From Arthrobacter globiformis (GTDB lineage Bacteria; Actinomycetota; Actinomycetes; Actinomycetales; Micrococcaceae), in NCBI RefSeq assembly GCF_030817195.1, contig NZ_JAUSYZ010000002.1, forward strand, positions 1-64,000: a stretch of DNA of 64,000 nucleotides, in the 5' to 3' direction. The translations under genes were made by a program, and so were the position numbers. The notes beneath the pieces are model-generated. The model searched no databases. It was not told the DNA's origin and saw nothing but the letters and a program-made list of their open reading frames with translations. This document shows, piece after piece, positions 51,463-61,017 of this stretch; position 1 is the stretch's first letter, and each line of letters begins with the position of its first letter.

Positions 51463-52479
51463 TCACGAACCACTTCTCTTGCCCCAGGTCAAGGCTGCGG
51501 CAGCGCGGACAAGCATGGCGAGGGCGATGGCGAGGCCTTGGAGCAGGAGTTGCACCGATGACGGCGCACCGAGAGCAAGCACGATCTGGCTCAAGACCGA
51601 AATGAACAGGGCGCCCACAGCGGAAGCGGTGATGCTGGCCTTTCCTCCCGATAGTGGAGTGCCACCGATCACCACGGCTGTGACGGTCGCCAAGAGGTAC
51701 GAGTTGCCCGAATCAATCGGGGGTGTATTGACGTAGCCGGCAAAGAGTATGCCAGCGAGTCCGTAACATAGCCCCGCCAGGATGTAGGCGCCGACCTGAT
51801 AGCGATGTAAAGGTATTCCGGTGGCGCGGGCCGCCGCAGGGCTCGCCCCCACGATGACGAATTTGCGCCCCGGAACTGTATGGCTTGTCAGTACGGCGGC
51901 CCCGCCAATTATCACGGCGGCGATCACTCCGATTGTTGGAATACCGAGAAAGCGGCCGTTAACTAGTTCCGTCAGTCCGTCCGAGGCCCGGGTCGTGCTG
52001 GAACCGGACATAGTGCGGCAGAGCCCTAACAGGAGGGCGTTCACTCCGAGGGTTGCAATTAGCGGAGTGATGCGCAGGCGTGTGACGGCGATTCCGGTGA
52101 GCAGTCCTGTAGCTGCGGAGACGACCAAAGCAGCAACTATCCCGGAGATGTCACCCAAGCCGAAAGTTGCGGGCACAACAGTCGAAATAACCGTTGCCAG
52201 CGAGAAGATGCCGGCAACCGAGAAGTCCAGCCCGCGCTGTTGGACTACGAGCGTCTGGCCAACGGCCGCTATCGCCAAAATACTGGCGAATGGCAGAAGG
52301 GATGTCAGGGATGGAATTGTCAGGGCTCCTGAAAGACTGCCTACTATTAGGAGAGCAGCGGTTGTCCACCAGATCACGGCATATCCGCCCGTGATCTTCC
52401 TGAACCGATGTTGGATAGGTTTCCTATCCTCGCCGTCCAAGACCTGTTGGACGTTAGGATCGATGATGGTGCTGTTCAT
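51463..52479 (-). CDS. ABC permease, ribose/CUT2 type
   Basis: A 338-aa RbsC-like inner-membrane permease with about 9-10 segments. Family motifs are FSVAGIFSLATVISTVV, LRITPLIATLGVNALLLGL and VIGGTPLSGGKASITASAVGAL. The ATG at 52479 overlaps the stop of the ATPase-permease fusion (ATGA). It therefore supplies a second, separate permease domain to the same importer. It is the last gene of the operon. Confidence 0.9.
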   Translation of the reverse strand: MNSTIIDPNVQQVLDGEDRKPIQHRFRKITGGYAVIWWTTAALLIVGSLSGALTIPSLTSLLPFASILAIAAVGQTLVVQQRGLDFSVAGIFSLATVISTVVPATFGLGDISGIVAALVVSAATGLLTGIAVTRLRITPLIATLGVNALLLGLCRTMSGSSTTRASDGLTELVNGRFLGIPTIGVIAAVIIGGAAVLTSHTVPGRKFVIVGASPAAARATGIPLHRYQVGAYILAGLCYGLAGILFAGYVNTPPIDSGNSYLLATVTAVVIGGTPLSGGKASITASAVGALFISVLSQIVLALGAPSSVQLLLQGLAIALAMLVRAAAALTWGKRSGS

Positions 52480-55031
52480 GCCCTGGACCTCAGCCGCGAG
52501 TAGAATCCGGCGGCCACGATGGTGAGGCCGCCCAAGAGGTACTGTTGCCATGCTTCGTCGAGTGATAGGAAGACGGTGACCGTGTTGAGCTGCTGGATAA
52601 GCAGAGCTCCTGTTAGCGCGCCAACAAAGGAACCCCTACCGCCGAACACACTGGCACCGGCCAATACGACTGCGGTCACGCTTGGGAGGGTGTACCCGAT
52701 TCCGGCGCTGGCATCCCCCGACCCAGTCTGTGCAGCCAGAACCAGGCTGGCGAGCACGATTATCGCGGCGGCACCAATGTAAGCGCTGGATAGCGATTTT
52801 CGCTGATTGACACCTACTTTCCGCGCACTGGAGGGCAGGGAGCCTGTGGCACGGAGACGAAGACCCCAGCCGCTTCGCCGGAGAGCAAACTCCATCACCA
52901 GGCCTAGCACTACAGCAGCGATGGCTGCGACGGGGACGAAGCCGATCGAGGTTTCTACCCATTTCAGAAGGGTGGCGTTGATTACTCCGCCCGGTGTCGG
53001 GCGGAGCAGGAGCGAAGTGCCCTGAAGAACGGTGAACGTGACCAGGGTGCCGATCACGGGCGGGATCTTGGCGAGGTCGGTCAGTGCCCAGTTCACGACT
53101 CCTACCGCCACCGCAATAGCAAGGAGCGCGGCCAGCCCAAGCATCAGACCCACAACGGTGGACACGGACTGGGATAGAACGAATGACGCGGAAACGACCA
53201 GAACTCCGGCCAGCGGACCGACGGATATGTCTATGCCGCCCGTGAGCATCACTAACTGCTGTGCGAGGGCAACAAAGGCGTAGCCGGCAAACATGAAAAG
53301 CATTGCGTTGATGTTCAGCGGGGTGAGGTAAAAGTTGTTTTGGGAAGCGGCAGCGAGCCCGAGCAGAACAGTGGTTAGTGCCAGGACCGCCGCAGGAAAA
53401 TAATCCCCGTGAAGAAAGCGCTGGAATGAAGATTTTTCTGTCTTCACGGGCGCGGAGCGCTGCGTGGTCGAGGTCAGGGTGGCTGCAGTGATGGCCTTTT
53501 CACTTAGCCGTTCACCAGCTAGCTCTGCCACCACTTGGCCGCGCGAAAACACCAGCACTCGGTCGCACAACCCGCTGAGTTCCAACGCATCTGAGGATAG
53601 AACAATTGCAGTCCGACCCCGTTCGGCGGCCTCCCTGAGGATACGATAAATCTCCAACCGCGCTCCAACGTCGACACCTTGTGTGGGCTCATCAGCGAGG
53701 ATTAGCAGTGGGTCCGGTTCCAGGCTGCGGGCCAGCACGGCCTTCTGTTGGTTGCCGCCTGACAGGCTTTCGATCGGGTCACCCATCGAGCCTGCTTTCA
53801 CGCCGAATCGTTGCCGCAGCTGCTCTCCGGCTGCCTGCTCCGACTGCTGCTTTACCACGCCGAAGCGGGCCAGCCTCTCGAGTTGGGAGGAGGTCAGGTT
53901 TGTCAGTACGGGCATCGTGGAGAAGATGCCCTCACCCTTACGGTCATTGGACACGAAGGCGATGCCCGATTTTGCTGCCTGCCAAGGTTTCCCCAGTGGA
54001 ACATCCGCATCGTTAAGCCGTACCGTCCCGTTTGCCGGCTCAAGTCCGCCCAAGGCCCGGAGGAATTCGCGCTGTCCTTGACCTTCGATGCCGGCGAGGC
54101 CAACGATTTCGCCCTTGTTGAGGCTAAGGGAGTCCAAGGAGAATGTCTTTCCGCTGAAGTCGCGGCAGGTAAGAGAGGCCCCAGCCTCCGTGTCCACCCC
54201 TTTTGGCGGAAACAACGCGGTCAACGGCCGTCCGGCGACGAGATTGATGATTTCCCCATCGGTCTTTGACGGAGCAGGGAAGGTATCTCGCACTTCCCCG
54301 TCCCGGAGAACGGTGATGCGGTCCGCTATCCGTCTGACCTCGTGGATCCGGTGAGAAATGTAAACTATGGCGCAACCAGTCTCCGCAAGCGACCTAATCT
54401 TTGACAGCAGGGACTCCACATCGTCCTTACTGAGGTGCTCGGTTGGCTCGTCGAGGATAAGGACGGACGGGTTTCCTGCGATAGCTTTGGAGATTTCCAA
54501 GAGAAACCTCTTATCCGGGGCAAGATCCCTGACCGTAATCGCAGGGGTCAAGGGCTCAGTCTCTGTGAACGAACTAGTTATCTGACGGGACCAGCGCGCC
54601 AAATTGCTGAACCGTGGCCGTTTCTCCGGTAGAACGCCCAAATAGCAGTTTTCGTCAACCCTCAGGTCGGGAATGAGCGCAGGCTCCTGGTAGACAATGG
54701 CCAGACCGGCCCGCTTGGTAGATTCGGGGTCCGGGTTGTCAACGCGCTGTCCACAAATCTCTAGAAATCCGCTGTCGGGTTGCAGAGAACCCGCCGCCAC
54801 GGCCATGAGCGTCGATTTTCCTGCCCCATTCTCCCCCACTAGCCCGAGTATTTCTCCGCGGCGTACGTGCAGGTTCACATTCTTCAGTGCGCGCACCGGA
54901 CCGAAGGACTTATGGACGCCGGAGAGCCGGAGCGAAACAAGGTCGGGCTCACCTGAATTTATATGTTCTGCCGATTCACTAGCTGCGCCAATCTTTATCG
55001 GCGATGTGCCGGCAGTTTGTGCCGTACTCAT
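52476..55031 (-). CDS. Fused ABC ATPase and permease (RbsA-RbsC type)
   Basis: An 851-aa fusion. Residues 30-265 are the first RbsA-like ATPase with Walker A GENGAGKST (66-74) and Walker B VLILDEPTEHL; its signature is degenerate (LAPDKRF). Residues 280-520 are the second ATPase with a degenerate Walker A (GIEGQGQRE) and an intact LSGGNQQKAVLARSL. From about 545 on it is an RbsC-like permease (LTGGIDISVGPLAGVLVV, VIGTLVTFTVLQGTSLL). RbsA and RbsC are normally separate. The ATG at 55031 overlaps the amidase stop (TAATG). The frame's extension to 55139 is not real. It works with the 51463 permease and the 56620 binding protein. Confidence 0.9.
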   Translation of the reverse strand: MSTAQTAGTSPIKIGAASESAEHINSGEPDLVSLRLSGVHKSFGPVRALKNVNLHVRRGEILGLVGENGAGKSTLMAVAAGSLQPDSGFLEICGQRVDNPDPESTKRAGLAIVYQEPALIPDLRVDENCYLGVLPEKRPRFSNLARWSRQITSSFTETEPLTPAITVRDLAPDKRFLLEISKAIAGNPSVLILDEPTEHLSKDDVESLLSKIRSLAETGCAIVYISHRIHEVRRIADRITVLRDGEVRDTFPAPSKTDGEIINLVAGRPLTALFPPKGVDTEAGASLTCRDFSGKTFSLDSLSLNKGEIVGLAGIEGQGQREFLRALGGLEPANGTVRLNDADVPLGKPWQAAKSGIAFVSNDRKGEGIFSTMPVLTNLTSSQLERLARFGVVKQQSEQAAGEQLRQRFGVKAGSMGDPIESLSGGNQQKAVLARSLEPDPLLILADEPTQGVDVGARLEIYRILREAAERGRTAIVLSSDALELSGLCDRVLVFSRGQVVAELAGERLSEKAITAATLTSTTQRSAPVKTEKSSFQRFLHGDYFPAAVLALTTVLLGLAAASQNNFYLTPLNINAMLFMFAGYAFVALAQQLVMLTGGIDISVGPLAGVLVVSASFVLSQSVSTVVGLMLGLAALLAIAVAVGVVNWALTDLAKIPPVIGTLVTFTVLQGTSLLLRPTPGGVINATLLKWVETSIGFVPVAAIAAVVLGLVMEFALRRSGWGLRLRATGSLPSSARKVGVNQRKSLSSAYIGAAAIIVLASLVLAAQTGSGDASAGIGYTLPSVTAVVLAGASVFGGRGSFVGALTGALLIQQLNTVTVFLSLDEAWQQYLLGGLTIVAAGFYSRLRSRA

Positions 55032-56593
55032 TACCGCGCACCCGCCGTTGCCCCTGCACCGGGGGGCAGAGGAGCCGGACCGCCAGCTGTGCGGCGCTGC
55101 CAGGCGTCCGCCAGTCGAAGCAACCGGGCATCCTGCCAATGCGGGGCAATGATCATCATGCTCACCGGCAGTCCTTCCGACATGCCCACTGGCATAGCAG
55201 TTGCAGGGTGTCCGGTGACGTTAAAGGCGCAGGTGTTCTGAAGCATGTCCAGAGCACTCGCTACCTGGGTGCTGATAGCGGCGTCGGGTGCGGGAATGGG
55301 CGTTGCCTTTTTGGGCAGGGTGGGCATAACGAGGACATCAAATTCGAGGAAGGCGCGGTCATAGGCCGCCCGGAGCGATCGCGACAGGTTCTGCGCTTTG
55401 GCGTAGTAATGCAACCCATGCTTCTGGTTCATGAAATCGGCGAGCAGCGTATAAAGCTTGTGGGTCACGGACAGCTTTCCTCCCTTGCTGTTCAGCGCTG
55501 TCCGGATAGCGTCCATTGTGGACAGCGCATAGTGCCCGCGGAAGTTCAGTCCTGCGCCTGCGCCTGTTCCCATCGCATGAAAGCCGCCCTCCACGAAGAT
55601 GGGCATGGCAATCGATTGAGCATCACGGTGTGCGGGTATGCTGACCTCCTGAACGCTGCAGCCAAGGGACCGTAGGCCGTGGGCGGTTTCGCGGACGATG
55701 TCATCGACGTCTGGTTCCGAACTGCCGGGCAATCCGAAGCCTTCCGTGACGATGCCGATACGAAGGCCTTCCACTTCGCCTGTAAGTGCCTGATGGTACG
55801 GCTCCTGGAAGAAGCCATGTTGCTGGCGGGGGTCGAGCCCATCTGGTCCGGCTATGACGTCAAGCATCAGGGCTAGGTCGGAAGGTGTCCGGGCGAGCGG
55901 TCCGATGGTATCAACCGTCTGGTCGATCGTGATGCCGCCGGTGTAGGGCACGAGACCCCACGTTGGTTTATGGCCGTAGACGCCGGACCAGCCAGCGGGC
56001 ATGCGCACTGAGCCGCCCTGATCGGTCCCCAGCGCCAGGTCAACTTCTCCGGTGGCGACGAGCACGGCCGAGCCGCTGGAGGATCCTCCGCTCGAGCGTG
56101 AGGTGTCATGGGGGTTACGCACCGGGGCCGGGTCAGAGGTGTGGCTGGCGCCGGACAAGCAGAAACTTTCGCAGGTGGATTTCCCAACGATGGTCGCCCC
56201 TGCGTCGAGCAGCCGGGTGACGACGGTTGCGTCCTCGGCGGGAACATGCCCCTCAAGTGCTGCTGATCCGTTGCTCATTGGGAGGCCAGCTACGGCTATG
56301 GAATCCTTGATGGCTACTGTCCTGCCGGCCAGAGGTCCCTCTTTTGCCCCACGTATGTCAGCGCGCCAGGCCCAAGCGCCGAGGCGGTTTTCCTCCTGTC
56401 GGGGACGCGTGCCAACGGAACGTGCGTAATTCGATGGCACAGGCGTGGTCTTCATGTCGTCGAGCCGGCGGTAGGCTCCCAGCATGCCCTCGATGATCTG
56501 GTGGTACTCGGAGAGCTCATTGGGTGAGCTCTCCAAGCCAAAGTGGTCGTTTGTTTCCTGCAGGTCCCCCAGGGTGGGGCCGATTATGGTCAT
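55031..56593 (-). CDS. Amidase-signature-family amidase
   Basis: A 520-aa GatA/amidase-signature enzyme that hydrolyses carboxamides through a Ser-cisSer-Lys triad. The Lys is in GRTVAIKDSIAVAG, the cis-Ser in RSSGGSSSGSAVLVA and the nucleophile Ser in TDQGGSVRMPAGWSGVYGHKP. No signal peptide. It lies between the binding-protein gene and the transporter fusion and is coupled to the latter, so its substrate is probably the imported compound. Confidence 0.92.
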   Translation of the reverse strand: MTIIGPTLGDLQETNDHFGLESSPNELSEYHQIIEGMLGAYRRLDDMKTTPVPSNYARSVGTRPRQEENRLGAWAWRADIRGAKEGPLAGRTVAIKDSIAVAGLPMSNGSAALEGHVPAEDATVVTRLLDAGATIVGKSTCESFCLSGASHTSDPAPVRNPHDTSRSSGGSSSGSAVLVATGEVDLALGTDQGGSVRMPAGWSGVYGHKPTWGLVPYTGGITIDQTVDTIGPLARTPSDLALMLDVIAGPDGLDPRQQHGFFQEPYHQALTGEVEGLRIGIVTEGFGLPGSSEPDVDDIVRETAHGLRSLGCSVQEVSIPAHRDAQSIAMPIFVEGGFHAMGTGAGAGLNFRGHYALSTMDAIRTALNSKGGKLSVTHKLYTLLADFMNQKHGLHYYAKAQNLSRSLRAAYDRAFLEFDVLVMPTLPKKATPIPAPDAAISTQVASALDMLQNTCAFNVTGHPATAMPVGMSEGLPVSMMIIAPHWQDARLLRLADAWQRRTAGGPAPLPPGAGATAGAR

Positions 56594-56619
56594 GATGCTC
56601 CTGTGGTTGGGTACCAGGG

Positions 56620-57756
56620 TTAGCGGGCGAAGACGGCTTTCATTTGCTCGGGCGTGAGATCTGCTGAAAGGTCCGCGTCCGGCGGCAAGGCGGGGTTGCA
56701 GGTCGGCATTTTGCCGTTTTTGGTGTCGATAAAGACCGACAGCTTGACGAGTGGGGATTCAGGATCTTTCAGGCCTTGGGCCGCAGCTACTGCCTTGCGC
56801 AGCGCGATTTTGGGTACGTTTCCTGTTCCGTCGACGGACAGCAGCTCGAAGCCAGGGTTCTTTGCCTTGAGGTCCTTCCATGCGCATCCGACCTCGTTGG
56901 AGCTTGCCGTGACAGCCAGGGGTACGAGGGGCTTGCCTGCAGCTTGGTAGGCTCTGGCGATGGCCGGGATTGTGGCGCCGTAGTCGGCGAGCAACAATTT
57001 TGTGTCGGGGTGTTGCGTAAGCATGCCGGAAACGGCCTGTTGCATTCCGGCGATTGTCCAATTGGTGGTGATCGGATCGTTCTGGATGAGCTTTAGGCCC
57101 TGTGGAGCTGCCTTTTTATAGCCGTCGAGGAAAGCGGTGCTCAGGGCGTTGCCGGGCGTTCCGCCAAGCATGGCAACATCTCCGGTCCCGCCGGTAACCT
57201 CCGAGGCCCAATCTGCCCACTCTTTACCGACGGCGTCTGAGTCTTCGCTGACGAATACTTCGTAGTCGCTTCCGGGGGTCCCACCCGGGTTTGACTTGTA
57301 CGGGACGACGACGACCCCTGCTTGGGTTGCCTTGCGGAGAGCGGGAAGGGCAGCGGGGCCGAAATCGTCCAAGGTGATGATGGCGTTGACGCCTTGGGCG
57401 ACGAGTCCGCTGATGTCGGAGGCGTACTTTTGCGGATCGGCATTGGCATCTGTGTAAAACGTCTTTGTGATGTTGGGGCATTTGGCAGCTTCGAGTTCGA
57501 ATTGCCGCCGCATGATTTTCCGAAGGGAGTTGCCCCCGAACCCGTCGGCCAAGGCCACCTGGATCGGCTTCTGGCCGCAGAAGTCGTTGATGGAGGGCCG
57601 CCCTTCAAAAGGCTCGCTGACCACTTTTGCGGACGACTGGCTGGCTGCGTCGCTTGCTGTGGTGGGCAGATCGCCGCAGGCGGTAGTTGCGGCGACCGCT
57701 GCGGCGATTGCTGCTGTGGCGACGAGTTTGTGGGTAATCCTTAGCCTTTGATTCAT
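56620..57756 (-). CDS. ABC substrate-binding lipoprotein (periplasmic-binding-protein type I, RbsB-like)
   Basis: A 378-aa extracellular binding protein. The signal ends in ATTACGD, with the acylated Cys at residue 27. The type I fold is shown by IQVALADGFGGNSLRKIMRRQFELEAAK, DISGLVAQGVNAIITLDDFG and PDTKLLLADYGATIPAIARAYQAAGKP. The ATG at 57756 is followed directly by a typical signal. The frame's extension to 58188 overlaps the flavin reductase and is a shadow. First gene of the amidase-transporter unit. Confidence 0.9.
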   Translation of the reverse strand: MNQRLRITHKLVATAAIAAAVAATTACGDLPTTASDAASQSSAKVVSEPFEGRPSINDFCGQKPIQVALADGFGGNSLRKIMRRQFELEAAKCPNITKTFYTDANADPQKYASDISGLVAQGVNAIITLDDFGPAALPALRKATQAGVVVVPYKSNPGGTPGSDYEVFVSEDSDAVGKEWADWASEVTGGTGDVAMLGGTPGNALSTAFLDGYKKAAPQGLKLIQNDPITTNWTIAGMQQAVSGMLTQHPDTKLLLADYGATIPAIARAYQAAGKPLVPLAVTASSNEVGCAWKDLKAKNPGFELLSVDGTGNVPKIALRKAVAAAQGLKDPESPLVKLSVFIDTKNGKMPTCNPALPPDADLSADLTPEQMKAVFAR

Positions 57757-57863
57757 TTGAGGTCCTGAATTGGTTGGTTTGCTGTGGATAGTTGAAGTTG
57801 TTGCGGCCTTCAATGCGGTGAAGGCCGGGACTAGCGACACGTGGGCCTCGTTGCCGGTGCCCG

Positions 57864-58562
57864 CTATTTGGTGTCTGGTGCCGCCATGTGAAAGTGGTCG
57901 GTGATCCTGCAGTAGATCCCGGGGTTCACCAGTCGGGCGATTGGGTCCATGGCGGTCATGTCCACGCGGAGGCGGTTGTCTACGATCCCCTCGCGGTAAT
58001 GGGCAAAAACTACTTCGCCCACGATCATGTAGTAGGGCATCTGGCCCAGCGGATGGATAGCCGTGACTTTGCATTCCAACTGGACAGGGCAATCGACGAT
58101 CCGGGGAGGGGAAACCTTCCGCGACGGCCCGCAGCGAAATCCCGCTACGGTTGTTTCGTCCGTGTTTTGCCCGTATTCCGGTCCGCAAAGGTTCATTTTT
58201 TCCTTGTTTGCGTCATCCACGAGATGTACGACGAATTCCTCGGTGGCCCTGATATTGACGAGCGTGTCTTTATCGTCGCTTTTCCGGTCGAACATCGCAG
58301 GGCCGACAGAGAACATCACCATGGGAGGTCCGACGGCGACGGCATTAAAGAAACTGAACGGAGCAGCGTTCGGCCCTGCAGGCCCGATTGTTGTTACGAG
58401 GGCGATCGGCCGGGGAATCACTGTGCTGGAAAAGAGCTTGTACTGATTGGCATGGTCCATGTCGGTGGTATCGAACCCGACCATTTGAAATTCATCCGGC
58501 ACGGGAAGTTCGAGCAGGGGGAGCTTGTCCCGGCCGGGTGTTGGCACCAGCCTTGATGTCAT
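57864..58562 (-). CDS. Flavin reductase-like FMN-binding protein
   Basis: A 232-aa split-barrel flavoprotein of the flavin reductase-like family. It has TVIPRPIALVTTIGPAGPNAAPFSFFNAVAVGPPMVMFSVG, DTLVNIRATEEFVVHLVDD and MPYYMIVGEVVFAHYREG. Such proteins supply reduced flavin to monooxygenases or act as oxidoreductases. No large monooxygenase subunit is in the window; it may lie beyond the right end. The ATG is at 58562. Confidence 0.88.
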   Translation of the reverse strand: MTSRLVPTPGRDKLPLLELPVPDEFQMVGFDTTDMDHANQYKLFSSTVIPRPIALVTTIGPAGPNAAPFSFFNAVAVGPPMVMFSVGPAMFDRKSDDKDTLVNIRATEEFVVHLVDDANKEKMNLCGPEYGQNTDETTVAGFRCGPSRKVSPPRIVDCPVQLECKVTAIHPLGQMPYYMIVGEVVFAHYREGIVDNRLRVDMTAMDPIARLVNPGIYCRITDHFHMAAPDTK

Positions 58563-58834
58563 CGTGCAATCGCCTTTCGAGGTGGTTTGGCTGCAGGAGT
58601 TTGCCCAGGAAAGCGGCGATTTCGACTTGTCATCCTCGGCTCTTACGTGTCGTAGATCACTGATGCCGGAGTCTTCTCAATCTAGGCCTTAGCCAATCGT
58701 GATTTCTGTGACCTACCCGCCACCTTCATTGGCCTGGACGCGACACAGTTCTGGTCGGCGAGCCGCCGGTGGGCAGAAACTACTGGCCATTGACACCGCC
58801 GTGGCGAAATGGAAGGTGGCTGGTTACACACGCC

Positions 58835-59827
58835 TCAGCGAGGAGGTGGGGTGGGTACCGCCCGTGCTTCGCGCGACAAAGTAGCTGCGGCGCCCCGCAA
58901 CATGGCGCTGGGTGTGGTGCCATAAGTTTTCTTGAAGCACCTGCTGAAATGGGAGAAGTCGGTGAAGCCACATTCCAATGCCAATGCTGTCACCCGCTCA
59001 ACCTGCCCCGACTCGAGCAATTGTCGGCTCTTTTCTAACCGCATCTTCCACAACCATTGCACCGCTGTCGTGTCTTCTGTAGCGAATAACCGGTTGAGAG
59101 TCCGTGTTGAGATGTGGCAGGCAGATGCGACCTGTTCCACTGTGAGTGTGTGGTCTCCCAGCCTGCTCAGGACGAAGTTTTTTGCTGTCGCCAGAAGGCC
59201 AGCTTTACGGCTATCTTCCACCGGTTCCGGCGTGGGCGCGGAGCCGAATCCAGCGCAAATCAAGTCCAGGACTCCGGAGGCCAGGCGGGCCTGCACGCCA
59301 GTCTCTTCGGGCATTTCAATCGTTAGGCTATTGCACAACAGATTTCCCACAAGCGGCCCTAATGCGGAGTCCTTCGCCAAGATGGAAGCTGGCATCCTGT
59401 CAGCGTCGGCAAATCGGGATAGGACCATTCGCCGCGGTATACGAAGGAAGACCGCCTCATACTCCGTTGGCAGCGTGTGTCGATACGGGCGTCCCATGTC
59501 CACCAATGACATATCGCCTGGACCGGCTATTCCCTGCCGGCCGTTCTGTTCCACCTGCCACCGACCGGAACGAAAGTAGCCAAAAAGAAAGTCGTCACAC
59601 GGATCGGTCTTAACCGCGCTGCTGGAACGGTAAACGCTCAAGGGGCTGGACTGAATCTGATAAAATCTGATGCCTCCCACGTCCCGGGAGGTCATTTTCG
59701 CCGAGAAACTCCCTTCGTCCGCCGGCTGGCTTTCGGCAACGCAGAACGAGCGGTCGATGGCTTCATTCCAGTACGCGAACCGATCTGCCCCGGCAATGGA
59801 GTCAGTGTCGAACGTGAAAGTAGGCAT
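58835..59827 (-). CDS. AraC-family transcriptional regulator
   Basis: A 330-aa regulator with an N-terminal AraC-binding-like domain (SSPLSVYRSSSAVKTDP, GPGDMSLVDMGRPYRHTLP) and a C-terminal double helix-turn-helix (LTVEQVASACHISTRTLNRLFA and VTALALECGFTDFSHFSRCFKKTYGTTPSA). It is the kind found with aromatic or amine catabolic operons. It lies just after the 59852 gene in the same direction and likely activates the island genes. Confidence 0.93.
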   Translation of the reverse strand: MPTFTFDTDSIAGADRFAYWNEAIDRSFCVAESQPADEGSFSAKMTSRDVGGIRFYQIQSSPLSVYRSSSAVKTDPCDDFLFGYFRSGRWQVEQNGRQGIAGPGDMSLVDMGRPYRHTLPTEYEAVFLRIPRRMVLSRFADADRMPASILAKDSALGPLVGNLLCNSLTIEMPEETGVQARLASGVLDLICAGFGSAPTPEPVEDSRKAGLLATAKNFVLSRLGDHTLTVEQVASACHISTRTLNRLFATEDTTAVQWLWKMRLEKSRQLLESGQVERVTALALECGFTDFSHFSRCFKKTYGTTPSAMLRGAAATLSREARAVPTPPPR

Positions 59828-59851
59828 AACTGGGGAATGGGGGCCGGGTAG

Positions 59852-60586
59852 TTAGGACAGGGGCCACAGGGACCACGGCTCACCCTGATCCCCCGTTTTG
59901 TCGGCCGCGTAGCTGAATTCCTTGGTAAAAACCCGTGACGTCCCCCTCGAAATGAAGTGTCCGATGTCGTGGATGATTTCGCTACGTCCCCGGGCCGAAT
60001 CGAAATAGTTCTCCCGCATGTCCTTGACGCTAGGGAAGTGCAGAACCGAAACTCCTTGGATGGGTGGCGCCCCCGGAGTTAGGGACCGGTTCACCCAAAT
60101 GCAGGCATACCGAACCAATCCTGTATGCACTCGTATCGCGAGTTGCTGATGGTGCTTCCAACTCCGCCGGACGGCCGAATCCGGCAGGTCGGGAAAGAAA
60201 AACAATCCGCGCATCAACTTGTAACCTTGGGTGGGGAGGCCGGACGTGGCCTCCAGCCTGTTGATGACTTCGTCTTCTTCCACTTCATACACATGGCAGT
60301 GCTGGATGAGGGATTCGGCAACTGGTTGGTTGAGCATGAGCAATTGCTTTGCCACCCCTTCACCGCTGCAGGTGATCTCGACAATGGCATCGTAAACGTC
60401 GGCGGAGTTCTTCTCGCTGCTGCCGTAGAGTTCAAGCCCTGACGGCTCAGGCACCGCTGCATTCACCCGGAGGCCGGCGACCCTAGGGGTCCAGTTGAGG
60501 GCCGTCTCAGTGAAATGACCGATCAGCCATGCCTGCAGCTCATCTTGCCTGCCAGGCTTCGCGCTGTACCAGAGCATGTACTTCAT
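59852..60586 (-). CDS. Two-domain EthD-like (dimeric alpha/beta-barrel) protein
   Basis: A 244-aa protein. The first half (MKYMLWYSAKPGRQDELQAW, TPRVAGLRVNAAVP) and the second half (YKLMRGLFFFPDLP, GVSVLHFPSVKDMRENY) each look like an EthD/ferredoxin-fold repeat, so it may form in one chain the barrel that EthD proteins form as dimers. The ATG at 60586 fits the N-terminal strand; the frame's 18-residue extension does not. Expected role: a small enzyme or carrier in catabolism. A second EthD-type protein is at 62718. Confidence 0.75.
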   Translation of the reverse strand: MKYMLWYSAKPGRQDELQAWLIGHFTETALNWTPRVAGLRVNAAVPEPSGLELYGSSEKNSADVYDAIVEITCSGEGVAKQLLMLNQPVAESLIQHCHVYEVEEDEVINRLEATSGLPTQGYKLMRGLFFFPDLPDSAVRRSWKHHQQLAIRVHTGLVRYACIWVNRSLTPGAPPIQGVSVLHFPSVKDMRENYFDSARGRSEIIHDIGHFISRGTSRVFTKEFSYAADKTGDQGEPWSLWPLS

Positions 60587-61017
60587 TGGGGTTACTCCTA
60601 GGTAAGGAAGCGCCCTCTTGATTGAGGCTGCCGCGGGCAACTGCGTCGTCGCCCGCGATATGCGCTTCTCTTGATATGTTTGGCCTCTTCGTGCGACCGC
60701 TTAGATTGTCTAATGCAACCCATTGCACACTTTCCTTCTCCGTGTTTCCGGTCGTAATACATTCTTGAGGCTGGGTGTTTCTTCAGGCCGGAGAGCGCTG
60801 GCGCTGGTGTCCTTAATACGGGGCCAGCATGTCCTTTACGATGTTCCAATACCGGCTACGTAAACGATAATTTCAGCCAACTCTCAGAGTCGGCAGCGAT
60901 CACGATACAGGCTTGGACCATACGACCGGGCGCACCGCCTTCGTTGCTGTGCAGGACGGTGCGCTCATTGTCTGCCGCGCATGACTAGTCGGACTGATCC
61001 TGTCAGCTGCTATGTCA
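60587..61017. other. Intergenic, likely promoter region
   Basis: About 430 bases between the ureohydrolase stop and the EthD-like start. No gene is convincing. AT-rich stretches near 60720-60770 and 60860 are the likely promoter area for the 60586 gene and AraC. Confidence 0.4.
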
